From assembly GCA_030746435.1 (NCBI GenBank), contig JASLMV010000004.1, positions 1-64,000 on the forward strand: a DNA stretch of 64,000 nucleotides, written 5' to 3'. How positions within the stretch are numbered: position 1 is the stretch's first letter; each line of letters opens with the position of its first letter. The DNA comes from Gammaproteobacteria bacterium (GTDB lineage: Bacteria; Pseudomonadota; Gammaproteobacteria; Steroidobacterales; GCA-2729495). Below, one piece after another: positions 7,988 through 18,122 of this stretch. The notes beneath the pieces were generated by a model. The model saw nothing but the letters and a program-made list of their open reading frames with translations, ran no database searches and had not been told where the DNA came from. A program made the translations under genes and the position numbers.

Positions 7988-8989
7988 TCAGCCCGATGGT
8001 TTTACCAGCTTGCGGCCGGTAACTTTGCCGTCCAGCCAGTCCTGCATACAGTCCGCCAGACCATCGAGGCTTACTTCGCCGTTAACGATCCGTTCAAGCC
8101 GCTGCGGTTTCAAATCCGTTGCGAGGCGTCCCCAGACTTCGAGCCGCAGATCGCGGGGCGTATCGACTGCGTTGATGCCCAGCAGGTTAACGCCGCGCAG
8201 TATGAACGGCATGACGGTCGTCTCGAGCTTATGGCTTGCCGCGAGGCCGATGCTGGCAATATTTCCGCCATAAAGGGTAGTGCGCGTAAACCAGCCGAGC
8301 ATGTCACCGCCCAGGTTGTCGACGGCGCCGGCCCAGATGGCTTTCTCCAGCGGCCGTGTACCGAAATCAATATCGGCAGGGACGATAACTTCCGCAGCGC
8401 CGAGGCCCTTCAGGTAGTCGACAGCATCGGTTTGAGCGCCCTTGTTTGTAATGGCATGCACCTCGTAACCGCGGCCGGCAAGCACATCGATGGCGACGCT
8501 GCCGACTCCACCGGTTGCACCGCTGACTGCGATCGGCCCGTTGGCCGGCTGCTGACCGTTCTGTTCCATGCGGTGCACTGCGAGTGCGGCTGTAAAACCG
8601 GCGGTCCCCAGTGCCATCGCATCACGTGTGGTAAATCCTTCCGCCAACGGTATTACCGAATCACCGGCAAGGCGTGCATATTCTGCGTAACCGCCGTCTC
8701 GTGTTTCGCTTAAGCCCGCGCTGGTAACGACGACTTCATCGCCTGGCTTGTAACGATCGTCCGTCGACGAAATCACGGTGCCCGCGACATCTATGCCGCC
8801 TACGAGGGGATAGGTACGCAGTATCCTGCCGGCGCCCGTTGCCGCAAGCGCATCCTTGTAATTTACGCAGGACCAGGCGCATTTGATGACAACTTCGCCG
8901 TCATTCAGGTCATCGAGACCGATGTCCTCGACCCTGGCGACGATTTGATCGTTCTCTGAGTGAATCCGGAAGGCCCGGAAGTTATCCAT
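7988..8989 (-). CDS. acuI: Acrylyl-CoA reductase / YhdH-type quinone oxidoreductase
   Basis: Zinc-free medium-chain dehydrogenase/reductase that uses NADPH, close to E. coli YhdH and AcuI, which reduce acryloyl-CoA to propionyl-CoA. At 333 residues it has the catalytic-domain motif CVNYKDALAATG, VGGIDVAGTV, and the nucleotide-binding GATGGVGSVAIDVL. Zinc-ligand cysteines are absent, as expected for this branch. AcuI protects against toxic acrylate from DMSP breakdown, which would fit a marine organism, but family membership alone does not prove that substrate. It has an AAGGA ribosome site. Confidence 0.82.
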   Translation of the reverse strand: MDNFRAFRIHSENDQIVARVEDIGLDDLNDGEVVIKCAWSCVNYKDALAATGAGRILRTYPLVGGIDVAGTVISSTDDRYKPGDEVVVTSAGLSETRDGGYAEYARLAGDSVIPLAEGFTTRDAMALGTAGFTAALAVHRMEQNGQQPANGPIAVSGATGGVGSVAIDVLAGRGYEVHAITNKGAQTDAVDYLKGLGAAEVIVPADIDFGTRPLEKAIWAGAVDNLGGDMLGWFTRTTLYGGNIASIGLAASHKLETTVMPFILRGVNLLGINAVDTPRDLRLEVWGRLATDLKPQRLERIVNGEVSLDGLADCMQDWLDGKVTGRKLVKPSG

Positions 8990-9157
8990 TTCTAATCCTT
9001 ATATCTCCCCGCAGAGCGCATTAAACAACAATTTCTGTAGCCGTGCCGACACCGCAACAATGCTGACACAGGCTGATATTTTGGTATCCTTAGCCCTGCT
9101 TATAAACCCGGCGTCTGCCGGAATAACAACAGTAAGCACTTACAAAAGGGACGTATT

Positions 9158-9532
9158 TTGAGGCCAGGGATTCAGCGCTTGTCGGCATCCGCATTACTTG
9201 CCGCGATATTTTTCACCGGAACATCATTTGCATCGCCTGATCTTGTCAGCAGCGACAGCGCGGGTGTGCCGCTGGAAGTATCGGATGATTCAGCCGTGTT
9301 CGGCTACACGCCCCTGGATATCAGCGACGACGGACGTTTCATTTTGCTGGCCGATTATCTGGATGCACCGGCTATTGGGCCGGTGCCGCCGCCATTTGTC
9401 GAGGGCTGCTCGATTTTCCGCAAGGACCGGCTCAGCGGTGAATTGCTTACCGTTTTCGAGGGCGACCCGGACGGTATCGATTACTGCAACGGCGCGCTGA
9501 TGTCGGCCGACGGTAACCTTGTTGCGGCGTGA
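9158..9532 (+). CDS. Short secreted protein, probably the truncated start of a beta-propeller protein
   Basis: A 124-residue product with a signal peptide (about 1-25, ending SFA). The repeats resemble propeller blades: YTPLDISDDGRFILLADYLD, then FRKDRLSGELLTVFEG and ALMSADGNLVAA, where it stops abruptly. Blade-type proteins of this style are usually several hundred residues. The stop is followed within 50 bases by a REP, so this looks like a gene that lost its 3' part. It uses a TTG start with an AAAGGG site. Function unknown. It may be a pseudogene remnant. Confidence 0.55.
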   Translation: MRPGIQRLSASALLAAIFFTGTSFASPDLVSSDSAGVPLEVSDDSAVFGYTPLDISDDGRFILLADYLDAPAIGPVPPPFVEGCSIFRKDRLSGELLTVFEGDPDGIDYCNGALMSADGNLVAA

Positions 9533-9581
9533 GCCCGCATCAACAGCCTCCGCAATAAGCACTGCGCTCACCTGTCGCGGG

Positions 9582-9604
9582 TTCGCGGCTAAAGCCGCTC
9601 CTAC
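9582..9604 (-). repeat. REP palindrome
   Basis: TTCGCGGCTAAAGCCGCTCC plus TAC, the same family as the REPs beside the RAYT gene (22 of 23 identical to 4312-4334). It lies in the short gap between the truncated secreted protein and oppDF and may act as a transcript-end hairpin for either. Confidence 0.88.
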
Positions 9605-9613
9605 AATTCTCTG

Positions 9614-11491
9614 CTAGGCGTGATGGCAGGCAACCAGCGAATTACCCAGCGTTCGCAGCCCCGGCATCTCGGCGGCACAACGGTAATCAGCCAGCGGACA
9701 GCGGGTGCGGAACGCACAGCCCGAGGGCGGCTCCAGCGGCGACGGCACATCGCCCTGTAGCAGCGTCCGATCACGGTTACGTTCGATCTTTGGATCCGGA
9801 ATCGGCACGGCACTTATCAGCGCCTGCGTATAAGGGTGCCGCGGCGATTCATACAAATCACTGCGCTCGGCAACCTCGGCGATACGACCGAGGTACATCA
9901 CCATAACCCTGTGACTGATATGTTTAACAACCGCGAGGTCGTGCGCGATAAAAATCAGCGCGAGTCCCATTTCCTGTTGCAGATCCATCAGCAGGTTCAC
10001 GATTTGTGCCTGCACCGATACGTCGAGTGCACTCACCGGTTCGTCACAGATAATGAGCTCCGGTTCAGCTATCAGGGCACGCGCGATGCCGATGCGCTGG
10101 CACTGGCCACCGGAAAACTCGTGCGGATAACGGTTCATGTGTTCGGCTTTGAGGCCCACACGTTCGAGGATGGCTTTTACTTTCACCAGTTGCCGTGTGC
10201 GCGACATCGACGGAAAAAATGTGTGCAAGGGTTCCGAGACGATATCCGCAACAGTCATTCTCGGGTCGAGTGACGCCAGCGGATCCTGAAAGATGACCTG
10301 CATTTGACGACGTTTCTGCTTTAGTCTTCGCCTGTCCAGCGTGCCGAGTTCTTCGCCGAGCAGCGCGACACGGCCCGCGTGCACATCGACGAGTTGCAGC
10401 ACGCCGCGCGCGAGGGACGACTTACCGCAACCGCTCTCGCCCACTATCCCCAGTGTTTCTCCGCGTTTCAGTTCAAAACTGACATCGGCGACCGCCTGCA
10501 AATACTGCTTTGGTTTGAATACTCCCGGCCTGCCGGCATCGAAGCGCACATCCAGATTAGCGACCATGAGCATGGTGTCGCCCGAAGGACGACTATCGGG
10601 TGCGCCCCCCTTAGCCGGCGCATTGCCGACGACAGCGAGTCGCCGGGTTTGTACCTCGTCCAGACGCGGTACCGCAGCCAGCAGCTCGCGCGTGTAGCTG
10701 TCCTGCGATTCGTAAAACACTTTGTTTATCGACCCGCACTCACGCATCTTTCCGTCGCGCATAACGAGCACCCGGTTACAACTGCCGGCAACCACACCCA
10801 TGTCGTGGGTAATGAGCAATATGGCCGTGCCGAGTTCCTGCTGCAGTTCGTACATCAGCGTCAGGATCTGCGCCTGCACGGTAACGTCGAGCGCTGTTGT
10901 CGGCTCGTCGGCGATTAAAAGCTGCGGCTTACACAATAAAGCAGTTGCGATCATGATCCGCTGGCGCATGCCGCCCGACATCTCGTGCGGGTACTGACGC
11001 AGCCTTTCTGCCGCATCGGGTACGCGCACCGCATCGAGCATTTGAGCCGCCGCGTGCAGCGCCGCCTGGCGCGAAACGCCCTGGTGCCGCTCGAGGACCC
11101 TCGCCATTTGCCGGCCAATCGTGAGGTGCGGGTTCAGGCTGGTCATCGGGTCCTGGAAGATCATCGAAATTGCGCTGCCGCGAATCTCGTTAAGTTTCGC
11201 TTCATTCAGCAGTAGTAAATCTCTGCCGGAAAATATCGCGCTACCTTTCCTCCGGGCCGTTTCGGGCAGCAGGCCTATCACGCTCAGCGCGCTCTGCGTT
11301 TTACCGGACCCGGACTCACCGACGATGCCAAGCGTCTCCCCCGCCATAATCTCGAAACTCAGGTCGCGTACCGCATGAATCATTTGTGCGCCCGGCGAAC
11401 TAAAATGATGATCCCCCGGATAGCTCACACTCAGGCCCTCCACCCTGAGCAGCGCATCATCGTTTGGTCTTCTCGCTGCCTGCGCGGCCAT
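9614..11491 (-). CDS. Oligopeptide ABC transporter, fused double ATPase (OppD-OppF)
   Basis: Cytoplasmic motor of a peptide importer. The 625-residue chain holds two complete ABC domains. The first has [10 protein letters not shown], signature MSGGMRQR and Walker B LLIADEPT. The second has [10 protein letters not shown], signature FSGGQCQR and [13 protein letters not shown]. Each is followed by the peptide-transporter C-terminal region ([12 protein letters not shown] and a Cys-containing [14 protein letters not shown] in the second). Most bacteria have separate oppD and oppF; a fused version as in YejF/GsiA is well known. The ATG overlaps the oppC stop (TGATG), so the genes are translationally coupled. 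Longer upstream readings run through oppC and are rejected. Confidence 0.93.
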   Translation of the reverse strand: MAAQAARRPNDDALLRVEGLSVSYPGDHHFSSPGAQMIHAVRDLSFEIMAGETLGIVGESGSGKTQSALSVIGLLPETARRKGSAIFSGRDLLLLNEAKLNEIRGSAISMIFQDPMTSLNPHLTIGRQMARVLERHQGVSRQAALHAAAQMLDAVRVPDAAERLRQYPHEMSGGMRQRIMIATALLCKPQLLIADEPTTALDVTVQAQILTLMYELQQELGTAILLITHDMGVVAGSCNRVLVMRDGKMRECGSINKVFYESQDSYTRELLAAVPRLDEVQTRRLAVVGNAPAKGGAPDSRPSGDTMLMVANLDVRFDAGRPGVFKPKQYLQAVADVSFELKRGETLGIVGESGCGKSSLARGVLQLVDVHAGRVALLGEELGTLDRRRLKQKRRQMQVIFQDPLASLDPRMTVADIVSEPLHTFFPSMSRTRQLVKVKAILERVGLKAEHMNRYPHEFSGGQCQRIGIARALIAEPELIICDEPVSALDVSVQAQIVNLLMDLQQEMGLALIFIAHDLAVVKHISHRVMVMYLGRIAEVAERSDLYESPRHPYTQALISAVPIPDPKIERNRDRTLLQGDVPSPLEPPSGCAFRTRCPLADYRCAAEMPGLRTLGNSLVACHHA

Positions 11492-12360
11492 CAGCTTGTC
11501 CGCCGATCGCGCGGATCCAGCGCATCGCGCAGGCCGTCGCCGAGGAAATTGAAACAGAAGAGTGTCAGGGCCAGGAAAAGGGCCGGAAAAATCAGCGCCC
11601 ACGGCGCACTTTCCATCGCCTGTGCGCCGTCGTTAACGAGCGCCCCCCATGAAGTCATCGGCTCCTGCACGCCCAACCCGAGGAAGCTCAGGAAAGACTC
11701 AACGAGTATGACCTGCGGAATGGTCAGCGTGACGTAAATGATCACTACGCCAAGCAGGTTAGGAACGATATGCCTGCGCACAATGTTGAAGTTTGACACA
11801 CCGCCCGCACGTGCCGCTTCTATAAATTCCTTTTTCTTCAGGCTCAGCGTCTGTCCCCTGACGATGCGCGCCATATCCAGCCAGTTTACGGCGCCGACCG
11901 CGACAAATATCAACAGGATATTGCGCCCGAAAAACACCATGAGCAGGATGACGAAAAACATGAACGGCATTGCATACATCACGTCGACGGTACGCATCAT
12001 GAGCTGGTCGGTTCGTCCACCGACATAACCCGCGGTAGCGCCCCAGGCGATACCGATGACCAGGCTGACCAGCGTGGCTGCAACGCCAACGAGCAAAGAG
12101 ATGCGACCGCCGTACAGGGTGCGTACGAATAAATCGCGGCCGACATCGTCAGTACCGAACCAGTGGCCGGTTGCGAATGATGGCGGCGCGGAAATGCGGT
12201 CCCAGTCGGTCGAGTCGAATTCGTAAGAACTGAGTAAAGGTGCCAGTAAGACCAGTACACACACGATTGCCATGATGGTCATGGCAGTCATCGCGGCACG
12301 GTTACGGCGCAGGCTCCACCGTGCATCGGCCCAGAGACTATTGCCGCGCCGGCTGCTCAC
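11491..12360 (-). CDS. oppC: Oligopeptide ABC transporter permease OppC
   Basis: Inner-membrane permease of the importer. At 289 residues it has an N-terminal transmembrane helix (about 23-45), a short periplasmic loop with HWFGTDDVGRDLFVR, typical of OppC/DppC, and five further helices. The EAA loop EFIEAARAGGVSNFNIVRRHIVPN contacts the ATPase. It overlaps oppB by 4 bases (ATGA-type) and oppDF by one base, so the permease/ATPase genes form one tight operon. Confidence 0.94.
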   Translation of the reverse strand: MSSRRGNSLWADARWSLRRNRAAMTAMTIMAIVCVLVLLAPLLSSYEFDSTDWDRISAPPSFATGHWFGTDDVGRDLFVRTLYGGRISLLVGVAATLVSLVIGIAWGATAGYVGGRTDQLMMRTVDVMYAMPFMFFVILLMVFFGRNILLIFVAVGAVNWLDMARIVRGQTLSLKKKEFIEAARAGGVSNFNIVRRHIVPNLLGVVIIYVTLTIPQVILVESFLSFLGLGVQEPMTSWGALVNDGAQAMESAPWALIFPALFLALTLFCFNFLGDGLRDALDPRDRRTS

Positions 12361-13277
12361 AGTTTCACCCGCGGATCGAGCCAGCGGTATGCCAGGTCAA
12401 CCAGGAAATTAAATACGATGATCAGGACACCGTAGAAGACAACAACACCCATCACGAGCGTGTAGTCTCGGTTCAGCGCACCCTGCACAAAGTAGCGGCC
12501 GAGTCCCGGGACGCCGAATATCTGTTCGATAACGACGGAGCCAGTAATAATGCCCGCGGTCGCGGGCCCGAGATAAGAAACGATCGGCAGCATCGCGGGT
12601 TTCAGCGCGTGACCCAGGATGACCTCGCGGCCGGGGAGACCCTGCGCGCGTGCCGTGCGAATAAAATCACTGCGCAACACCTCGATCATACTGCCGCGGG
12701 TGAGCCGTGAGATGTATGCGATCTGCGGTAATGCCAGCGAGATGACTGGTAATACGAGGTTGGCGATACCACCGTCGCCGAGTCCGCCCGCCGGCAACCA
12801 GCGCAGCGTGACGGCAAACAGCAACACGAGCAGCGGTGCCAGAACAAAATTCGGTATTGAAATCCCCGTCATCGCCGCCGCCATCGCAACATGGTCCGTC
12901 TGGCTGTTCTGTCTAAGCGCGGCGAGCGTACCGATGCTTATACCTGCCAGCAGCGCAAGCAGCATCGCCAGGCCGCCCAGCTTCAGCGAGACCGGAAACC
13001 CGGCGGCAATTAATTCGGTAACCGTGAAGTCCTTGTACTGAAACGATGGCCCGAAATCGCCCTGCGCGAGCCCCAGTAAATAGCGCCCGAACTGCTGGTA
13101 CAAAGGTTCGTCGAGGTGATAGGCCTCGTTGAGTCGTGCTTCGATTTCTGGCGGAAGCTGTTTTTCAGTATCGAAGGGACCGCCCGGTGCAACCCTTATC
13201 AAAGCAAATGCCAGCGCGATCAGGATAAGCAGCGTCGGGATCGCACTCAGGAACCGGCGAAAAGCGAACGAAAGCAT
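12357..13277 (-). CDS. oppB: Oligopeptide ABC transporter permease OppB
   Basis: Partner permease of OppC. It has a transmembrane start MLSFAFRRFLSAIPTLLILI, the OppB-typical periplasmic stretch with HLDEPLYQQFGRYL, and the EAA-type loop FIRTARAQGLPGREVILGHALKP. The ATG at 13277 is chosen because it begins at the conserved first helix. A TTG 45 bases upstream is open but has no better ribosome site, so the start is uncertain. A composite repeat (13335-13423) separates it from oppA. Confidence 0.9.
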   Translation of the reverse strand: MLSFAFRRFLSAIPTLLILIALAFALIRVAPGGPFDTEKQLPPEIEARLNEAYHLDEPLYQQFGRYLLGLAQGDFGPSFQYKDFTVTELIAAGFPVSLKLGGLAMLLALLAGISIGTLAALRQNSQTDHVAMAAAMTGISIPNFVLAPLLVLLFAVTLRWLPAGGLGDGGIANLVLPVISLALPQIAYISRLTRGSMIEVLRSDFIRTARAQGLPGREVILGHALKPAMLPIVSYLGPATAGIITGSVVIEQIFGVPGLGRYFVQGALNRDYTLVMGVVVFYGVLIIVFNFLVDLAYRWLDPRVKL

Positions 13278-13334
13278 GGTGCGATTCTGCGCGGTATCTG
13301 AATTGGCATCAAGCGAAATCAAGCACTAGCAGTT

Positions 13335-13423
13335 GTAGGAGCGGCTTTAAGTGACGCCGGGATTCGAGGGCTCAAGCAGCTAGTACTCGAATGCCAGAAG
13401 GCGGAACTTAAAGCCGCTCCTAC
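13335..13423. repeat. MITE-like composite palindromic repeat, copy 2
   Basis: An 89-base element whose ends, GTAGGAGCGGCTTTAAGT (13335-13352) and its exact reverse complement (13406-13423), form perfect 18-base terminal inverted repeats, extending to 22 of 24 when the next six bases are counted. The inner part, GCCGGGATTCGAGGGCT to ACTCGAATGCC, is shared with copies 1 and 3. It sits in the oppA-oppB intergenic gap, where its hairpin could set the ratio of binding protein to permease message (inference). Confidence 0.88.
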
Positions 13424-13444
13424 AGCGACTATTTCTAAGCTCTC

Positions 13445-15109
13445 CTAATGTTTCAGGATATACAAATCCTTCGTATACACGTGGTCCATGATGTTCGGTA
13501 CGAAGCCGCCGACCCAGGGTTTCACGAGGTGTTTGCTCACGTAGAAATAGATCGGGATGATTGGCGCTTCGAATAGCAGAATGCGCTCTGCTTCCTGCAT
13601 GAGCAGCGCGCGTTTCTGCAGGTCGCGCTCCATCGATGCGTCATTTAACAGGCGGTCGTAATCGGCGTTTACCCAACCTGAATCGTTCTGTTCGTTGTTT
13701 GAATACATGAGCTCGGCGAAGGTATAAGCATCGTTATAATCGCCTATCCAGCCGGCACGGAATGCCTGGGTCGTAAACCGTGTCGCCCGGGTCTGCAGGA
13801 ATACTTTCCATTCCTGATTTAACAAGCGAGTTTCGACACCCAGGACCTGTTTCCACATCGAGCTGATCGCAATCGCAATCCGCTTGTGGTCCTGTGATGT
13901 GTTGTAGAGGATTTCAACGACCAAGGGGTTGTCGTCACCGTAACCGGCTTCGGTGTACAGGCGCCTCGCTTCCGCATGTCGTTGCTCGCGACTCCAGTCC
14001 GCCCATTCGGGCCGCTGCGGCTCATAGCCCTGCACCGGCGGAATCCAGCCATAGGCCGGCTGTTCGCCTGCACCGGAAAGTTTCTCGGTGATGATTTCCC
14101 GATCGATCGCCATGGATAACGCACGCCGCAGTCCCGGCTGACCCTTGAAAGGCTCGCGGGTAACGTTCAGACCGTAATAATAAGAACCGAGGTAGGTCGA
14201 CTGCCTGTACTCATCCGCCATGTTGGTACGGATCCACTCGAGTTGTTTCGATGGTACACCCTGGGTGAGGTCGATCTCATCCGCCCGGTAACGCTTGAAT
14301 ACCGCATCTGAATTTTCGAGCGCGTGGTAGAACACCGTATCGATGGTTGTACTGTCGTTATCACGGAATTTTTCATTGCGGACAAGCTCTATGTGCGACT
14401 GTACAACCCAGTCCTTCAGTACATAAGCACCGTTACCGACCAGGTTGCCGGCACGTGCAAACCGCTCGCCGTGTTCCTGCACGCTCGGCGGGTGTACGGC
14501 GTAAGCCATGCTGTGATTTAAGAGCCCTGTAAAGTATGGCGTCGGCCCGCGCAACAGAATTTCCAGCGTGTAGTCATCGACTGCGCGGACGCCGAGGTTT
14601 GCAACCGGCTGCAGTCCGTTATTGATTTCCTCGGCATTGGCTATCGGGTAAAGGATGCTCGCATAGCCCGACAACGTTGCCGGATCGACCGCACGGCGCA
14701 GGCTGAAAATGAAATCGTGTGCCGTAACCGGATCGCCGTTACTCCAGCGGCCTTCGGGACGCAGCGTGAACAGGTAACGCAGTCCGTCGGCACTGATTTG
14801 CCAGCCACTCGCAGCACCCGGGATCAACGTGCCGTCCGGCGCCTCCATGACCAACGGCTCGTAAAGATCGCGCAGTATGTTGCCCTCGGGCACCCCGGTG
14901 GCCCGGTGCGGGTCCAGTGTTTGCGGTTCGGCCCCGTTGTCCTTATGCAGCACCTGCGCCGCCGCCAGTTCGGTGCCACTCGGGCCGCCTATCTCACCGT
15001 AATCGCGGGGGGCAGGCGACCCGTTATTGCTGCATGCATTGATCAACAGCGCGACAAGCGTGGTCACGAACAGGGCAATTTGGGCACGTCGGCGGGCGAT
15101 GGATGTCAC
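13445..15109 (-). CDS. oppA: Oligopeptide-binding lipoprotein OppA
   Basis: Solute-binding component (SBP_bac_5 family) that captures peptides in the periplasm for OppBCDF. At 554 residues it has a lipoprotein signal ending LINAC, so it is anchored at Cys26. Family motifs present are [46 protein letters not shown] cut short here, and a late [19 protein letters not shown] region. It starts at a GTG overlapping the mnmG stop (GTGA), so it is coupled to the tRNA-modification gene. Repeat copy 2 separates it from oppB. Confidence 0.93.
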   Translation of the reverse strand: MTSIARRRAQIALFVTTLVALLINACSNNGSPAPRDYGEIGGPSGTELAAAQVLHKDNGAEPQTLDPHRATGVPEGNILRDLYEPLVMEAPDGTLIPGAASGWQISADGLRYLFTLRPEGRWSNGDPVTAHDFIFSLRRAVDPATLSGYASILYPIANAEEINNGLQPVANLGVRAVDDYTLEILLRGPTPYFTGLLNHSMAYAVHPPSVQEHGERFARAGNLVGNGAYVLKDWVVQSHIELVRNEKFRDNDSTTIDTVFYHALENSDAVFKRYRADEIDLTQGVPSKQLEWIRTNMADEYRQSTYLGSYYYGLNVTREPFKGQPGLRRALSMAIDREIITEKLSGAGEQPAYGWIPPVQGYEPQRPEWADWSREQRHAEARRLYTEAGYGDDNPLVVEILYNTSQDHKRIAIAISSMWKQVLGVETRLLNQEWKVFLQTRATRFTTQAFRAGWIGDYNDAYTFAELMYSNNEQNDSGWVNADYDRLLNDASMERDLQKRALLMQEAERILLFEAPIIPIYFYVSKHLVKPWVGGFVPNIMDHVYTKDLYILKH

Positions 15110-17010
15110 GCGCTTTTCAGCCTGCCTTTCTTGAGGTGCACGAGTAACAGTGACACTGCTGCCGGAGTCATACCGGGGATTCGGGAGGCCTGGCCGAGTG
15201 TCGCCGGACGAATCTCCAGCAGTTTCTGCCGGACTTCATTCGAGAGTCCCCGAACCTCCGTATAGTCGATGTGATCGGGCAACACCATCGTCGCGTGGCT
15301 GCGACTGCGTTCGATTTCCTGTTCCTGCCGGCGCAGGTAGCCTGCATAGCGGGCCTGGATTTCTATTTGCCCGTCTATCTGTTCGGCAAGTTCCTCGCTT
15401 TCGTCTGCAGGCCGTGGCCGTGAACCGACGCTTGCAATCTGTTCGATAAATGCGTGTGTCACTTCCGGGCGCTTCAACAGTTCAGCTGCTTTCTGCTCGC
15501 GTGAGAGTGCGCCTCCTATTAATTCATTCTGTGCGCCGGTCAGGTCGCCCGGTTGCACGGTAATGCTGGTGAGTCTCCGCCGCTCTTGTTCGATGCGATC
15601 TGTTTTGGCCCGGTACACCTCCCAACGCTTGTCGCCAACCACCCCCAGTTCGCGGCCGACCGGTGTCAGCCTTGAGTCGGCATTGTCTTCCCGCAACAGC
15701 AAGCGGTACTCGGCCCGGCTCGTAAACATCCGGTACGGTTCGCTCGTTCCCCGCGTTACCAGGTCGTCGACCAGTACGCCGATGTAGGCCTCCTCGCGGC
15801 CCGGGCACCAGCCATTGCGGTCGAACGCGCGGCGACCCGCATTAATACCGGCGAGTATTCCCTGCGCGCCGGCTTCTTCGTAGCCTGTAGTGCCATTGAT
15901 CTGGCCCGCGAACCAAAGATTTTTTATGGCTTTCGTCTCGAGCGTCGGCCACAGGTCACGCGGGTCAAAATAGTCGTATTCGATTGCGTAACCCGGCCGG
16001 GTAATGCGCGCGTGCTCGAGTCCGCGTACCGAATGCACGAAGTCCTGTTGCACATCGAATGGCAGGCTGGTCGAAATACCGTTCGGATAAAGCTCGCTGC
16101 TAAGCAAGCCTTCGGGTTCCATAAAAATCTGGTGGCTTTCACGGTCGGCGAAGCGCACTACCTTGTCTTCGATAGACGGACAGTAGCGCGGGCCGACACC
16201 ATCGATCACGCCTGTATACAGCGGCGACCGGTCCAGGCCCTGGCGGATAATGTCGTGGGTTTTGGCGTTGGTATGTGTAATGTGGCAAATCGTTTGCCGC
16301 GGATGATCGGCCCTGCTGCCGAGAAATGAAAACACCGGCCGCGGTGAGTCACCCGGCTGCTCCTGCATGACGCCGAAGTCGACACTGTTGCCGTCTATAC
16401 GCGGGGGCGTTCCTGTCTTCAGGCGGCCAACGCGTGGCGCCAGTTCGCGTAGCCGATGCGCCAGCACAATCGATGGAGGATCGCCGACGCGCCCACCGGC
16501 AGACTGACTCTGGCCCACGTGGATGCGCCCGTCGAGAAAGGTGCCAACGGTCAGCACGACAGCACGTGCATGAAAAGTCAGGCCCATCGCCGTGACTACA
16601 CCCTTAACCTCGCCGTTCTCGACTACCAGGTCGTCGACCCCCTGCTGAAACATATCGAGGCCGGGCTGCTGTTCAAGCGCCTGCCGGATGGCCTGGCGAT
16701 AGAGAGAGCGGTCGGCCTGCGCCCGAGTCGCACGAACCGCCGGACCCTTGCGTCCGTTCAGCGTGCGGAAATGGATGCCCGCCGCATCCGCCGCGCCGGC
16801 CATGATGCCGTCGAGTGCATCGATTTCTCGCGTAAGGTGGCCTTTACCGATGCCGCCGATCGCGGGATTGCAACTCATCTGACCGATGGTTTCGAGGTTC
16901 TGGGTCAGCAATACCGTGCGCGCACCCATCCTTGCCGCCGCCGCCGCGGCTTCGGTGCCTGCGTGGCCGCCGCCGACAACTATTACGTCGTATGTGTCCT
17001 GGGTACTCAT
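15106..17010 (-). CDS. mnmG: tRNA uridine-34 cmnm5 modification enzyme MnmG (GidA)
   Basis: FAD enzyme that, with MnmE, adds carboxymethylaminomethyl to U34 of several tRNAs. At 634 residues it has the FAD-binding [17 protein letters not shown], the [14 protein letters not shown] cysteine motif, GTPPRID, and C-terminal helices that contact MnmE ([29 protein letters not shown] region). Its partner mnmE is at 23606. Between it and rsmG lies a 7.7-kb insertion relative to the usual gidA-gidB order. Confidence 0.97.
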   Translation of the reverse strand: MSTQDTYDVIVVGGGHAGTEAAAAAARMGARTVLLTQNLETIGQMSCNPAIGGIGKGHLTREIDALDGIMAGAADAAGIHFRTLNGRKGPAVRATRAQADRSLYRQAIRQALEQQPGLDMFQQGVDDLVVENGEVKGVVTAMGLTFHARAVVLTVGTFLDGRIHVGQSQSAGGRVGDPPSIVLAHRLRELAPRVGRLKTGTPPRIDGNSVDFGVMQEQPGDSPRPVFSFLGSRADHPRQTICHITHTNAKTHDIIRQGLDRSPLYTGVIDGVGPRYCPSIEDKVVRFADRESHQIFMEPEGLLSSELYPNGISTSLPFDVQQDFVHSVRGLEHARITRPGYAIEYDYFDPRDLWPTLETKAIKNLWFAGQINGTTGYEEAGAQGILAGINAGRRAFDRNGWCPGREEAYIGVLVDDLVTRGTSEPYRMFTSRAEYRLLLREDNADSRLTPVGRELGVVGDKRWEVYRAKTDRIEQERRRLTSITVQPGDLTGAQNELIGGALSREQKAAELLKRPEVTHAFIEQIASVGSRPRPADESEELAEQIDGQIEIQARYAGYLRRQEQEIERSRSHATMVLPDHIDYTEVRGLSNEVRQKLLEIRPATLGQASRIPGMTPAAVSLLLVHLKKGRLKSA

Positions 17011-17078
17011 GGGGCTATGTCATATTGCGCGGGCGGGCATTTTACAACGTGCTCCGCGGCACGTCCTGCCGCCTGTTA

Positions 17079-17909
17079 TCAGGCTACGCCGACGGTGCGC
17101 AGGTAGTCCGCAAGCCGATGGTCCGAAATCAGGCTTCCCTGGCGCAGGCCGGTTTCGATCTGCCGATCCGAAAAGCTTTGCTTGCGGTAGAAACTCACGA
17201 GGCCATTGCGCTGGTATTCCTTGTAAAGTTTTTTCCAGGTACCGCCTACATTTGCTGCAGAAGTCTTGTTGCGTTCGTAAGCCTGACCACCCTTGATGAT
17301 CTTGTTTGTAAACTGCGCATAGCTGCGTATCGGGAAATGAAAGATATCGATTTCGTGCTCCACGATTTTGCTCTCGCCGGGAATGTCGGCCCAGTGGTTT
17401 CCCTGCGGCACGACAACATCGGCATGCGCCCGGTGGGCAACTTTGGGCGGGAGGGGTTTGCCGATTGTGTTCAGCGATACCTTCTTGCGATACACCATGT
17501 CACGGAAAAATATGTCGCGTTCGTCGACCAGCGGAATAAAGTCATGGCGCTGGGCTACAACGATATTGTCATCGGTGCCGAGCTTTTCGAAGGTACTTTT
17601 CAGATCACCTTCGCGCGGCCACCAAAATTCATCGGCATCGTTGTTGATTACCCAGTCGGCACCGTGATCAGTTGCTGCCAGGCGCGCCATGCGCGTTACC
17701 CACGCAGTCTGGTTATAGTCATCGTCCGCCTCGAAAATGTACCTGGCTATCCCGTTATTTTCATACGCGCGGACGATGTCGGGCGTCGTATCCTCCGACT
17801 TATTGTCGGTAACGATAAAAAAATCCACACCCTGCGCACGATGAAACTCGATGTTAGCCCGTAGTACATCTTCTTCATCGCGCACCAGTAAGGTCATTAC
17901 AAGTTGCAT
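17079..17909 (-). CDS. Glycosyltransferase family 2-like protein (GT92/DUF23-related)
   Basis: A 276-residue cytoplasmic protein. It has a GT-A-type start QLVMTLLVRDEEDVLRANIEFH, a nucleotide-sugar-site strand FFIVTDNKSEDTTPDIV, and an acidic metal-binding motif in NNDADEFWWP (DxD). The pattern fits the Glyco_tranf_2_4 group, whose members decorate surface polysaccharides. No other sugar genes are adjacent, so donor and acceptor cannot be guessed. It has an AAGGCAG ribosome site. The last ~60 residues are rich in Arg, Lys and Tyr. Confidence 0.78.
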   Translation of the reverse strand: MQLVMTLLVRDEEDVLRANIEFHRAQGVDFFIVTDNKSEDTTPDIVRAYENNGIARYIFEADDDYNQTAWVTRMARLAATDHGADWVINNDADEFWWPREGDLKSTFEKLGTDDNIVVAQRHDFIPLVDERDIFFRDMVYRKKVSLNTIGKPLPPKVAHRAHADVVVPQGNHWADIPGESKIVEHEIDIFHFPIRSYAQFTNKIIKGGQAYERNKTSAANVGGTWKKLYKEYQRNGLVSFYRKQSFSDRQIETGLRQGSLISDHRLADYLRTVGVA

Positions 17910-18122
17910 CTATCTGCCTTCTACCCAATTTTCGCAGCGCCGAACCCCGGCCGTGCGCGATTGTAGCACCCGGTTTTTAAGTGGTTGATTGATGATCCTT
18001 GCTTTTAACTTAAGCGGTTGTCACGGACATAACTCCGGTAGCGGATCACGGCATTCGCTATGCGGTTCTGCAACAATTTCTATGAATCGGTTTATACCGA
18101 TAGCGCATCATGTCCGAGACTC

